Positions 12,682 through 21,772 of a stretch of DNA of 57,645 nt are shown here, piece after piece. Each line of letters begins with the position of its first letter. The first letter of the stretch is position 1. This stretch comes from Faecalimicrobium dakarense. GTDB taxonomy: Bacteria; Bacillota; Clostridia; Peptostreptococcales; Peptostreptococcaceae. A program made the position numbers and the translations under genes. The DNA lies in assembly GCF_000499525.1 (NCBI RefSeq), contig NZ_HG529229.1, positions 1 to 57,645 of the forward strand. Reading direction: 5' to 3'. The notes beneath the pieces were generated by a model that saw only the letters and a program-made list of their open reading frames with translations, did not search any database and was not told the DNA's origin.

Positions 12682-14181
12682 ATGAAATTATCAAATGTAA
12701 TGAATGAAGTTAAATTTTCTTCAGTTAAGCCTTGGAATGAAATAAAAGATACAGAAATAAAAGACTTAGCTTACAATTCTTCAAAATGTGAAGATGGATA
12801 TATATTTATAGCAATAAAAGGAGAAACAGTAGATGGTCACAAGTATGCAAGTGATGCATACAAAAGAGGTTGTAGAGTGTTTATATTACAAGATGATATA
12901 AAACTTAATGAGGATGCAATTAAACTAATAGTAGAAGATAGTAGAATAGCTTTATCAAAAATGTCAGCTAACTACTTTGGTAACCCATCAGAAGAATTAA
13001 AAGTTATAGGGGTAACTGGAACTAAAGGGAAAACGACTATAACAAATTATATAAGTGAGGTTTTAAATAAGTCAGGTGTAAATACTGGAGTTATAGGAAC
13101 TAATGGTACATTTTACAATGGAATAAGTGAAAAAACAGTAAACACAACACCAGAAAGTTATGAGCTTCATAGAATATTTAGAACTATGATAGATAACGGT
13201 GTAAAATGTGTATCTATGGAAGTTTCATCAGGTGGAATAATGATGGAAAGAGTTAAAGATGTAGATTTTGATATAGCAATATTCTCAAACTTATCACCAG
13301 ACCACATTGGACCAAAAGAACATCCAACATTTGAACACTATTTAGAGTGTAAGGCTAGATTATTTACATTAGCTAAACATGGAATAATAAATATAGATGA
13401 TGAACATGCAAAAGAGATAATTAAAAAAGCTACATGTGATATAGAAACATTTGGTATAGAAAAAGATGCTGATTTAGTAGCTAAAAGTATAGAGTACTCA
13501 AGAGCTATAGATTCTTTAGGAGTTAGCTTTAAATGCGAAACTAAAAACGACAGCTTTGATGCTTACATATGCTCACCTGGGACATTTAGTATATATAATG
13601 CATTAGCAGTCATATCTGTATGTAGATACTTAAATGTTAGCCAAGATGTAATGTTAGATGCTCTTAAAAATGCAAAGGTAAAAGGAAGAGTTGAAGTATT
13701 ACCAGTACTTGAAGATGCGACTATAATAATAGATTATGCTCACAATGGAGTAAGCTTAGAAAATATACTACAAACACTTAAAAATTATGATCATAATAGA
13801 GTAATATGCTTATTTGGATCAGTTGGCGGAAGAACAGAATTAAGAAGAAAAGAACTTGGAGATGTTGCAGCAAGAGAATGCGATTTATGCATATTAACAA
13901 GTGATAATCCAGACTTTGAAGATCCTATGAATATTATAAAAGATATTGCTGAGTCATTTGAAAATACAGATTGTGAGTATATAGTTGAACCTGATAGAAA
14001 AGTAGCTATAGAAAAAGCAATAGAAATAGCTCAAAAAGGTGACATGATAGTATTTGCAGGAAAAGGCCATGAAGAATATCAATTAATAAAAGGTGAAAGA
14101 GTGCCATTTAGCGAAACTGAAATAGCTATAAATGCAGCTAATAAAAGAACTAAGTCTGAAGATACAAGTGTATTAGCATAA
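12682..14181 (+). CDS. murE: UDP-MurNAc-tripeptide synthetase MurE, probably L-lysine-adding
   Basis: 499 residues. A cytoplasmic Mur ligase adding the third residue of the peptidoglycan stem. The N-terminal uridine-binding region (KDLAYNSSKCEDGYIFIAIKG), the ATP loop GVTGTKGKTT, TPESYELH, and the C-terminal domain are all present. The substrate motif is telling: residues 408-411 read D-N-P-D (within TSDNPDFEDP). Diaminopimelate-adding MurE proteins have DNPR there, the Arg holding the DAP carboxylate, while lysine enzymes such as that of Staphylococcus have DNPA. The missing Arg, plus the adjacent D-Asp genes, argues for L-Lys. The gene is outside the dcw cluster that holds murF, murD, murG and mraY. 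RBS GGAGGGG before the ATG. Confidence 0.9.
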   Translation: MKLSNVMNEVKFSSVKPWNEIKDTEIKDLAYNSSKCEDGYIFIAIKGETVDGHKYASDAYKRGCRVFILQDDIKLNEDAIKLIVEDSRIALSKMSANYFGNPSEELKVIGVTGTKGKTTITNYISEVLNKSGVNTGVIGTNGTFYNGISEKTVNTTPESYELHRIFRTMIDNGVKCVSMEVSSGGIMMERVKDVDFDIAIFSNLSPDHIGPKEHPTFEHYLECKARLFTLAKHGIINIDDEHAKEIIKKATCDIETFGIEKDADLVAKSIEYSRAIDSLGVSFKCETKNDSFDAYICSPGTFSIYNALAVISVCRYLNVSQDVMLDALKNAKVKGRVEVLPVLEDATIIIDYAHNGVSLENILQTLKNYDHNRVICLFGSVGGRTELRRKELGDVAARECDLCILTSDNPDFEDPMNIIKDIAESFENTDCEYIVEPDRKVAIEKAIEIAQKGDMIVFAGKGHEEYQLIKGERVPFSETEIAINAANKRTKSEDTSVLA

Positions 14182-14206
14182 AATAAAGTTTATATAGTAT
14201 TAATAG

Positions 14207-14254
14207 ATAATGAAAGAGTTTTAGTTAAAATAATAATTGATATTCTTTCATTAT
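14207..14254 (+). terminator. Weak hairpin after murE
   Basis: An 11-bp perfect stem ATAATGAAAGA / TCTTTCATTAT with a 26-base loop between murE and the rhodanese gene. The T tract is poor, so it may be a weak terminator or an operator. Confidence 0.35.
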
Positions 14255-14274
14255 TTAAGTATAGGGGAGAGACG

Positions 14275-15111
14275 ATGAAAAATATAGTTAATGCATCATG
14301 GTTAAAAGATAATCTAAATAATGAAAAATTAGTTATAGTCGATTGTAGATTTAATTTAATGGATAAAGACTATGGAAGAAAAAGCTATGAAGAGGGTCAT
14401 ATAAAGAAAGCTGTAAGGATAGACTTAGAAACACAGCTATCAAGTGAAGTAAAAGAGTTTGGAGGAAGACATCCACTTCCAACTATAGACGAACTTAAAG
14501 AAACTTTTGAAAGTATAGGTATAAGTAATGATTCTATAGTTGTTGCTTATGATGAAGGAGACCTAGCAGGGCCATCAAGGCTTTGGTGGATACTAAAATG
14601 CCTAGGTCATAAAAATGTTTACATATTAGATGGAGGAATTAATTCTTTTAAAGAATCAAATGGAGAAATAGTTACCAATAATACTAATGTAGTAAGAGGT
14701 AACTTTGACATCTTAGTTAATGAAGATATGGGAGTTGATATGCATTATGTAAAAGGAAAACTTCATAATGAAAATGTAGCAATAATAGATTCTAGGGAAA
14801 ACATAAGATATATTGGAGAGTGGGAACCAGTAGATAAAAAGGCAGGACATATACCAGGAGCGCTAAATTATTTTTGGATGGATATTCTAGATAAAGATGA
14901 AGATAGGATAAAAATTAAATCTAAAAAAGATTTAAGTACTCACTTTGAAAAATTAAATGACTATGATGAAATTATAGTCTATTGTGGTTCAGGGATAACA
15001 GCATGTCCAAATAGCTTAGCACTTACAGAAGTGGGAATAAAACATAAAGTGTACCCAGGAAGTTTTAGTGATTGGATAAGCTATGATGATAATAAAGTAG
15101 ATACTAAGTAA
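14275..15111 (+). CDS. Thiosulfate/3-mercaptopyruvate sulfurtransferase (rhodanese)
   Basis: 278 residues made of two rhodanese domains, the SseA/thiosulfate sulfurtransferase layout. It moves sulfane sulfur from thiosulfate or mercaptopyruvate to a thiol acceptor. The C-terminal domain has the active loop IVYCGSGITAC with the catalytic Cys at residue 237; the N-terminal domain has Asp in place of Cys (VVAYDEGDLAG), as is normal. GGGGAGAG lies before the ATG. The loop Cys-Gly-Ser-Gly does not settle which donor is used. Confidence 0.9.
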   Translation: MKNIVNASWLKDNLNNEKLVIVDCRFNLMDKDYGRKSYEEGHIKKAVRIDLETQLSSEVKEFGGRHPLPTIDELKETFESIGISNDSIVVAYDEGDLAGPSRLWWILKCLGHKNVYILDGGINSFKESNGEIVTNNTNVVRGNFDILVNEDMGVDMHYVKGKLHNENVAIIDSRENIRYIGEWEPVDKKAGHIPGALNYFWMDILDKDEDRIKIKSKKDLSTHFEKLNDYDEIIVYCGSGITACPNSLALTEVGIKHKVYPGSFSDWISYDDNKVDTK

Positions 15112-15132
15112 AGAAAACTATATAGACTTATT

Positions 15133-15164
15133 AAAAGGGAAAGGTAAAATACTTTCCCTTTTTT
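15133..15164 (+). terminator. Terminator squeezed between rhodanese and lytS
   Basis: An 11-bp stem AAAAGGGAAAG / CTTTCCCTTTT with 8-base loop and T run ending at 15164. The lytS ribosome site AAAGGAGG begins one base later, at 15165, so no promoter fits between. Confidence 0.85.
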
Positions 15165-15177
15165 AAAGGAGGAATTT

Positions 15178-16836
15178 ATGGGGCAAGAAACCATACTTTT
15201 AGCATTAATTGAAAAAACTAGTTTAACAATAGTTTTATTTATAATAATATGCAAAATAAAGAACTTTAAATATATATTTCAAAAGGACTCATATAAATTG
15301 AACGATTTGCTTTTTATATCAATGATATTTACAGCATTAGCTATACTTGGGACTTATAATGGTATAAGCGTTGAAGGCTCTCTTGCTAATACTAGGGTAA
15401 TTTCTATAGTATCAGGAGGAATTTTATTTGGACCATTTGTAGGAATATCCTCAGGAATTATATCTGGGTTTCATAGATTTATTATCGATGTAAATGGAAT
15501 AACATCAATACCATGTCTTATATCAAGCATAATTGCAGGTATATTGTCAGGATATGTTGGTAAAAAAGTAGAAGATAAGCATAAATGGTTTTATGGAATT
15601 ATATGTGGAGTAATATCAGAAAGTGTAACTATGTGTTTAATATATTTTCTATCAAGGCCAAGTGAAATAGCTGTATATATTATAAGACAAATTTATGTAC
15701 CGATGATAGTTGGTCAAGTTGGTATAGGTTTTTTAGTATCAATTGTAAATGATATAAAAAAAGAAAAAGAAGAAATAGCAGCATTTCAGTCAAAGCTAGC
15801 ACTTGATATAGCTAATAAGACTTTGCCTTATTTTAGGTCTATTAACTTAGAGTCTCTTAAAAGGATATGTACTATAATAAAAGAAGAAATAAATTCGGAT
15901 GCTGTAAGTATAACCGATACTAAAGAGGTATTAGCATATGTAGGTGTAGGAGAAGATGTATATAAGGATGATAATATAGAACTTAGTAATATAACAAGAG
16001 AAGCGATGGAAGAAGATAAGATATTAAATGTAAAAGTGGATAAAAATGAACATTCTTTAAGTGAGAAGGTAAATCTTAAAACCGCACTTATTATACCTCT
16101 TAGAGATTCTCAAGGAGTTATAGGGAGCTTAAAAATATACTATACAGAAAAATATGATATGAGTTATTCTAAAAAATCTTTAGCAATAGGTTTATCTCAT
16201 ATTATTTCAACTCTTATGGAAATATCTAAAATTGAAGAAATAAAAACTGCTAAAAATAAAGCTGAAATAAAAGCATTACAAACGCAGATAAATCCTCATT
16301 TTTTATTTAATGCATTAAACACAATAACGTCTTTTATTAGGATAAATCCAGATAAAGCAAGACACCTTATAATTAATTTATCAACATATATGAGATACAA
16401 TTTAGAGGTAAATAGTAATTTAATAGATATTAATAAAGAGCTAGAACAAGTAAAAGCATATGTAGAAATAGAAAAAGCAAGATTTGGAGATAAATTAAAT
16501 GTAATTTATGATATTGATGAAAATATAGATGTAAAAATGCCAAGTTTAATAATACAGCCACTAGTAGAAAATGCAATTATACATGGAATAAGAGAAAATG
16601 GTGGGGCTGGAATTGTAAAAATAAGTGTAAAAAAAGAAAAAGATTATACTAGAATTTGTGTTGAAAATGATGGTATTACTATAGAAAATGATATAATAAA
16701 TAAGGTATATAAAGGTAATATGCCAGAAAATAAAATTGGATTATATAATGTACATTTAAGGCTTAAATTAATTTATGGACAAGGTTTAAAAATAGAGCAG
16801 TTAGAACCTGGAACTAAAATAGAATTTATTATTTAG
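15178..16836 (+). CDS. LytS/BtsS-type sensor histidine kinase
   Basis: 552 residues. About six N-terminal membrane helices form a 5TM-LYT sensor domain (with FGPFVGISSGIISGFHRF), followed by a GAF-like domain (about residues 210-345) and a histidine kinase of the LytS class with NPHFLFNALNTI (phospho-His374) and the ATPase motifs VENAIIHGI and GLYNVHLRL. Members sense pyruvate (BtsS, LytS) or related signals. Its regulator follows after 10 bases, and a CstA transporter follows that, which makes pyruvate a good guess. The ATG at 15178 has a perfect AAAGGAGG. Confidence 0.92.
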   Translation: MGQETILLALIEKTSLTIVLFIIICKIKNFKYIFQKDSYKLNDLLFISMIFTALAILGTYNGISVEGSLANTRVISIVSGGILFGPFVGISSGIISGFHRFIIDVNGITSIPCLISSIIAGILSGYVGKKVEDKHKWFYGIICGVISESVTMCLIYFLSRPSEIAVYIIRQIYVPMIVGQVGIGFLVSIVNDIKKEKEEIAAFQSKLALDIANKTLPYFRSINLESLKRICTIIKEEINSDAVSITDTKEVLAYVGVGEDVYKDDNIELSNITREAMEEDKILNVKVDKNEHSLSEKVNLKTALIIPLRDSQGVIGSLKIYYTEKYDMSYSKKSLAIGLSHIISTLMEISKIEEIKTAKNKAEIKALQTQINPHFLFNALNTITSFIRINPDKARHLIINLSTYMRYNLEVNSNLIDINKELEQVKAYVEIEKARFGDKLNVIYDIDENIDVKMPSLIIQPLVENAIIHGIRENGGAGIVKISVKKEKDYTRICVENDGITIENDIINKVYKGNMPENKIGLYNVHLRLKLIYGQGLKIEQLEPGTKIEFII

Positions 16837-16846
16837 GAGTTTTATT

Positions 16847-17569
16847 ATGAAAGCGATAATAGTTGAAGATGAATTTCCAGCAAGAGAAGAACTTAAATAT
16901 TTTATAAATAGTTTTAGTAATATAGAAATTGCAAGTGAATTTGATAATGGTGTAGACGTATTAAAATTTATGCAAAAAAATAAAATAGACGTAATATTTT
17001 TAGATATTAATATACCAATGTTTGATGGTATGTTATTAGCTAAAACTATAAATCAGTTTAAAGATAAGCCAAAGATAGTATTTATTACAGCATACAAAGA
17101 ACACGCAGTAGATGCTTTTGAGCTAGATGCATTTGATTACATATTAAAGCCATATTCAGAAGAAAGAATAGTTTCTACTTTAAATAAGCTAGGGCAGATA
17201 GATTCTATAAAATTAGAAAATGAAAATAAACAAGTTAAATCATCTAATGTGACTCTTTGGAAAGATAATAAATTAGTAGTTATAAATATAGATGATATAT
17301 ATTATTGTGAAGCTAGGGAAAGAGAAACTTTAATTTATACTAAAGAGCATGAGTATATATCTAAAAAATCTATAATAGAATTTGAAAAAAAATTATCTTC
17401 AGATAAATTTTTTAAAATTCATAGGTCTTATATAGTAAATACAACTAAAATTAAAGAAATAATACCATGGTTTAATTCTACATATAAATTGAAATTAAAT
17501 GATATAAACAATGAAGTTTATGTAAGTAGAAGTAAAATAAAGGAATTTAGAAAAATTATGAATATATAA
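16847..17569 (+). CDS. LytTR-family response regulator
   Basis: 240 residues. A receiver domain (acceptor Asp53 in IFLDINIPMFDG, Thr in FITAYKEHA, Lys in ILKPYS) is joined to a C-terminal LytTR DNA-binding domain (about residues 130-238, including FFKIHRSYIVNTTKI). Such regulators bind pairs of direct repeats two helical turns apart; a matching repeat lies right downstream at 17575-17608, in front of cstA. It forms a two-component pair with the kinase gene just upstream. Confidence 0.93.
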   Translation: MKAIIVEDEFPAREELKYFINSFSNIEIASEFDNGVDVLKFMQKNKIDVIFLDINIPMFDGMLLAKTINQFKDKPKIVFITAYKEHAVDAFELDAFDYILKPYSEERIVSTLNKLGQIDSIKLENENKQVKSSNVTLWKDNKLVVINIDDIYYCEARERETLIYTKEHEYISKKSIIEFEKKLSSDKFFKIHRSYIVNTTKIKEIIPWFNSTYKLKLNDINNEVYVSRSKIKEFRKIMNI

Positions 17570-17574
17570 TTGTA

Positions 17575-17608
17575 TTTCATGTAGAAATTTATGCATCTCA
17601 TGTAGAAA
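17575..17608 (+). promoter_or_regulatory. Direct repeat, probable LytTR regulator binding site
   Basis: TTTCATGTAGAAA (17575-17587) and TCTCATGTAGAAA (17596-17608) share ten identical bases, CATGTAGAAA, with a 21-base period. LytTR proteins bind repeats spaced 21-22 bases centre to centre, so both spacing and place (between regulator and cstA) fit. Confidence 0.7.
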
Positions 17609-17691
17609 AACTACTTATTAAAATGAAAAAACGTTATTATTTAAGAGGATTAATAATGTAATAATAAAATTTTAATAAGGGAGAGAATGGT

Positions 17692-19131
17692 ATGATAACA
17701 TTTATAAGTTGTTTAGCAATTTTAATAGCTGGATATTTTATCTACGGAAGTGTAGTTGAAAGATCAGTAAGATTAAGTGATTCAACTTCTACACCAGCAA
17801 TAAGATTAGAAGATGGTGTAGATTATGTACCAATGCCTTGGTATAAAGTATTTTTAATACAGTTCTTAAATATAGCAGGAACAGGTCCAATATTTGGAGC
17901 TATAATGGGGGCTATGTTTGGTCCAGTTGCATTTTTATGGATAACATTTGGTACTATATTTGCAGGAGGAGTACATGACTTCTTCTCAGGTGTTATATCT
18001 ATGAAGCATGATGGTAGTTCTGTTTCTGAAATAGTTGGTATGTATTTAGGGAAAAATATGAAAAATGTAATGAGAGTATTCTCTGTAATACTATTAGTAT
18101 TAGTTGGTACAGTTTTCGTAACATCTCCAGCAGGATTATTAAAATCTATGACTGGTATAGATCAAACTATATGGGTTGTTATAATAATAATCTATTACCT
18201 AGCAGCTACAGTTTTACCAGTTGATAAAGTAATAGGTAAAATATACCCAATATTTGGAGCTGCACTATTATTCATGGCAATAGGTTTAGCTGGTGCCATG
18301 ATTATAGGGGATATTAATGGAACAATGGTAATGCCAGAGATGACTTTACAAAACCTGCATCCAGAAGGGTTACCTATATTCCCATTCTTATTTACTACTG
18401 TAGCTTGTGGTGCTATATCAGGATTCCATGCAACACAATCACCTATGATGGCAAGATGTATCCACAGAGAAAGTGAAAGTAAAAAAGTTTTCTATGGAGC
18501 AATGGTTGTTGAAGGCATAGTTGCTTTAATATGGTGTGCTGTTACAATAGCATTCTTTGGAGATAGTGCATCAATACAAAGCGCTTTAACAGAGTATGGT
18601 GGGCAATCAGGAGTAGTAGGATTATTATCTAAAGAATTATTAGGTTCTATAGGTTCAATTTTAGCAATACTTGGTGTTGTTGCTTGTCCTATAACAAGTG
18701 GAGATACTGCATTTAGAAGTGCTAGACTTACTATAGCAGATGCATTTAATATAAAACAAGAAGGATTATTAAGTAGATTTAAATTAGCTATACCATTATT
18801 CGTAGTTTGTATATTCTTAACTACAATAGATTTTAACATAATCTGGAGATACTTCGCTTGGTCTAACCAAACATTAGCAGCTATATTCTTATGGGCAGCA
18901 ACAGTATATTTAGTTAAGAATAAGGCTAATTATTGGATGACTTTAATACCAGCAACATTTATGAGTGCTGTATGTGTAGCATATTTACTACAAGCTCCAG
19001 AAGGATTTAGATTAAACGCAATGTTATCTAATGGAGTAGGGGCAGTTGTAGCTGTAGTATTATTTGTATTCTTCATGGTAAGCAAAAAGAATATAAAAGT
19101 AAATGATGAGTGTGATAAAATAGCTCAATAA
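17692..19131 (+). CDS. cstA: CstA-family transporter (pyruvate or peptide uptake)
   Basis: 479-residue polytopic membrane protein with many helices. The CstA core is seen in the family features VPMPWYKVFLIQFLNIAGTG, GGVHDFFSG and ATQSPMMARC. It is shorter at the C-terminus than the 701-residue Escherichia coli CstA, as in many Firmicutes. CstA and BtsT import pyruvate; older work linked CstA to peptides. Control by the adjacent two-component system, as for E. coli btsT, is inferred from the LytTR repeat upstream. GGGAGAG precedes the ATG. Confidence 0.9.
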   Translation: MITFISCLAILIAGYFIYGSVVERSVRLSDSTSTPAIRLEDGVDYVPMPWYKVFLIQFLNIAGTGPIFGAIMGAMFGPVAFLWITFGTIFAGGVHDFFSGVISMKHDGSSVSEIVGMYLGKNMKNVMRVFSVILLVLVGTVFVTSPAGLLKSMTGIDQTIWVVIIIIYYLAATVLPVDKVIGKIYPIFGAALLFMAIGLAGAMIIGDINGTMVMPEMTLQNLHPEGLPIFPFLFTTVACGAISGFHATQSPMMARCIHRESESKKVFYGAMVVEGIVALIWCAVTIAFFGDSASIQSALTEYGGQSGVVGLLSKELLGSIGSILAILGVVACPITSGDTAFRSARLTIADAFNIKQEGLLSRFKLAIPLFVVCIFLTTIDFNIIWRYFAWSNQTLAAIFLWAATVYLVKNKANYWMTLIPATFMSAVCVAYLLQAPEGFRLNAMLSNGVGAVVAVVLFVFFMVSKKNIKVNDECDKIAQ

Positions 19132-19140
19132 TTATATAAA

Positions 19141-19186
19141 AGAGTGTCTAAAAATGATTTAAATCATTTTGTAGACACTCTTTTTC
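19141..19186 (+). terminator. Terminator of cstA
   Basis: AGAGTGTCTA AAAATGATTT pairs with its complement in 19161-19181, with one bulged G at 19171, to give a 20-bp near-loopless stem followed by T. The A-rich 5' side lets it work in both directions. Confidence 0.88.
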
Positions 19187-19187
19187 T

Positions 19188-19230
19188 ATGAAAAAAGAAT
19201 AAAAAGCTTATAGCAATTGCTATAAGCTTT
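19188..19230 (-). terminator. Terminator of ychF (minus strand)
   Basis: A perfect 28-base palindrome (19203-19230, AAAGCTTATAGCAA and its complement) just after the ychF stop; on the minus strand it is followed by a T-rich tract. Confidence 0.82.
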
Positions 19231-19234
19231 GATA

Positions 19235-20333
19235 TTATACGTTAAATCTAAATAATATAACGTCTCCATCTTTGACTATATATTCTTTTCCTTCAAGTCT
19301 AACAAGACCTTTTTCTTTAGCAGCAGTCATAGTACCAACAGTTACTAAATCATTAAATGCTATAGTTTCTGCACGGATAAATCCTCTTTCTATATCAGAG
19401 TGGATTTTTCCTCCAGCAGCAGGTGCCTTAGTTCCTACTTTTATAGTCCAAGCTCTAACTTCTTGAGGTCCTGCTGTTAAGTAAGATACAAGACCTAATA
19501 AAGCATAAGAAGATTTTATTAACTTGTCTAATCCTGATTGTTCAAGTCCTAATGTCTCTAAGAATTCCATCTTTTCTTCATCAGTATCAAGTTCAGCTAT
19601 TTCTGCTTCTATTTGAGCACAAACAACAACAACTTCAGCATCTTCAGTTGATGCGAATTCTCTAACTCTAGCAACATATTCATTATTTTCAGCTTCATCA
19701 GCTAAATCATCTTCACATACATTTGTAGCATATATTACAGGCTTAGATGTAAGTAAGTTTAATGAATCAACAAATTTTTGTTGATCTTCAGTAAAGTCCA
19801 TAGTTCTTACACATTTACTGTCTTCTAAAGTAGCCATTATTTCTTTTAAGAACTCAAGTTCTGAAGCCAAAGATTTATCAGCTTTAGCAGCTTTAGTATT
19901 TTTTTTGGATTCTTCTTTCTAGTATTTCGATATCAGAGAATATTAATTCTAAGTTTATAGTTTCAATATCTCTTAAAGGATCAACTGATCCATCAACGTG
20001 AACAACGTTAGGATCTTCAAAACATCTAACAACGTGAACTATAGCGTCAACTTCTCTTATGTGAGATAAGAATTTGTTACCTAAACCTTCACCTTTAGAA
20101 GCTCCTCTAACAAGTCCTGCTATATCACAGAATTCTATAGCTGTTGGAACTACTTTTTTAGAATCGTATAACTCCTTTAATTTATCTAATCTTTCATCTG
20201 GAACAGCAACCACACCAACGTTTGGCTCTATTGTACAGAAAGGGTAGTTTGCAGATTCAGCTCCTGCTTGAGTTATTGCATTAAATAATGTACTTTTACC
20301 TACATTTGGTAGACCTACTATACCTAATTTCAT
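19235..20333 (-). CDS. ychF: Ribosome-associated GTPase/ATPase YchF, frameshifted in this sequence
   Basis: Obg-family P-loop NTPase that prefers ATP and binds ribosomes. The N-terminal piece (stop at 19893) holds the G1 motif GLPNVGKST and [17 protein letters not shown]; the C-terminal piece holds the NxxE-like region [11 protein letters not shown] and the TGS tail. The two pieces lie in different frames and meet at a run of eight A (coding strand, 19899-19906). Seven A would join them in frame, giving about 365 residues, the normal size. The start is put at the ATG at 20333 ([14 protein letters not shown]); the ATG at 20339 is only 3 bases from the GAGAGG. Likely a sequence error or a fresh frameshift. 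Confidence 0.88.
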
Positions 20334-20339
20334 AGTCAT

Positions 20340-20652
20340 CGTCCTCTCTTTTTATGATATTTATATGTTTATGACAGTTTTAAATCATAAATTATATTAT
20401 AAATTTAAACAACCTATCCCTATGTGAAACCTAGTCAACAAGCTACTTTAATAAATTTACAAAAATCTATTTTAGACATACATATTGATTATACATCATA
20501 TATATAATAACTGTAAACTAGGCTTTTATTAAAGCGAATTAAGCGATTACACCTATTTAAATCATTTTAGCAATATAAATGTAATTAATTTTAAGTAATA
20601 GACCTACTTTATAGGCTATTTAAAATAGAATTTATATATTGGGGTTGATATA
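20340..20652. other. AT-rich divergent intergenic region
   Basis: 313 bases between the divergent ychF and chelatase-like genes. It must hold both promoters, but I cannot pick them with confidence. Two inverted repeats are visible: CCTAGT (20430-20435) with ACTAGG (20517-20522), too far apart for a simple hairpin, and a compact hairpin 20597-20606 / 20612-20620 (one bulged A, loop CTTTA) 33 bases before the + strand gene. No coding or riboswitch signature seen. Confidence 0.4.
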
Positions 20653-21771
20653 ATGTGGATTTCAATAGCTTTATGTATATCTTTAGCTTTAAGTTTTATA
20701 TTTAATGGTTATATTGAAAATATATTTATAGTTTTAACAACAGCATTATTTTATAAGCAAATAATAATAAATAAAGAATATAAATATATGGTCATAGCTC
20801 TTATTATTGCTTTTATTGGTACAAATTTCATGATAACTTTTGGATTTAGGAACTATGTAAGCTTTAAAGATGTACAAGAGTCAAGAGAAAAGGAAAAAAC
20901 TTTAGTATTATTAGTTTCAGAAGGGGAAGATAAAAATTACAATTTAAAGGAAAGAGCAACACAAATTTATTATGAGAAAGGTTATAAGTCACTCTTAACC
21001 AGTACTAAAAATTTATATGATTACAAAAGTTACTATAATAAGTTAGGATCTAGTAATTTTAAAAATCAAGCAGAAGAAATAGCACAAAAACTAAGATATA
21101 ATTTAGGAGAAGAATATGAAGTAGTAAATTCATATATGTACTCAACTCCATACTTTGAAGATTCAATGGAGAATATCGTATCTCAAGGCTATAAAAAAAT
21201 TATAATTTGTCCTTTATTTATGACGGAGGGTAAAGATTATGAAATATTTAAGCAAAGATATGAAAAACTAAGTTTAACTTCTCATAATTTAGTGGGTATA
21301 GATATATTAGAACCTTTTTACAAGTCGAATAATTTAGCTATGGTTTATAAAAATGAAATATTAAAAAACATAAAAAATGAAGGAAAAGATGCAGGTGTTT
21401 TATTAATAGGTCTACATAATAAAAATAATTTAGAACAAGACATATTATTTAGAGAAAAAATAAAAGATTACATAGAATCAGAGCAAAAAGATTTAGATAT
21501 TCAAATAAAATTACCACTTTTAGAAAATAATAAAGACGATATAATAAAATCAGGAGAACAATTGTTAGAATATGGAATTAATACCTTGTATGTTGTACTA
21601 CCTACATGTACAATTGATACTATGTATACAAAACATTTAGTAAGTAGCATACTTGAAAACTTAGATATGGGAAATACTAAGTTTTACTATATAAAGCCTG
21701 ACAAAAAAATAGATGCAATAGTAGATGAACTTTTCACAAGAATATCATTGATAAAACAAATAGGAGGATAA
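20653..21771 (+). CDS. Membrane-anchored protein with chelatase-like domain, function unknown
   Basis: 372 residues, not recognised with certainty. Two or three hydrophobic helices occupy the first 75 residues, then a soluble alpha/beta part (about 90-372). The soluble part has a pattern like class II chelatases (HemH/CbiK fold): two similar halves with KTLVLLVSEGE, YSTPYFEDSMENIVSQGYKKIIICPLFM and, in the second half, GVLLIGLHNKNN and GINTLYVVLPTCTIDTMYTKH. This is my reading of the fold, not a sequence match, and no porphyrin genes are nearby. The stop is one base from the next start; AGGAGG for the first M16 gene lies within its end, so these are translationally coupled. Confidence 0.65.
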   Translation: MWISIALCISLALSFIFNGYIENIFIVLTTALFYKQIIINKEYKYMVIALIIAFIGTNFMITFGFRNYVSFKDVQESREKEKTLVLLVSEGEDKNYNLKERATQIYYEKGYKSLLTSTKNLYDYKSYYNKLGSSNFKNQAEEIAQKLRYNLGEEYEVVNSYMYSTPYFEDSMENIVSQGYKKIIICPLFMTEGKDYEIFKQRYEKLSLTSHNLVGIDILEPFYKSNNLAMVYKNEILKNIKNEGKDAGVLLIGLHNKNNLEQDILFREKIKDYIESEQKDLDIQIKLPLLENNKDDIIKSGEQLLEYGINTLYVVLPTCTIDTMYTKHLVSSILENLDMGNTKFYYIKPDKKIDAIVDELFTRISLIKQIGG

Positions 21772-21772
21772 G

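Noticed and set aside
17620-17645. CcpA-like GAAAAAACGTT before cstA
   Set aside because: Matches only half of the motif; the second half is lost, so not called.
20340-20652. Possible riboswitch or structured RNA in the divergent gap
   Set aside because: Only short inverted repeats are seen, no conserved riboswitch core and no terminator in the right place.
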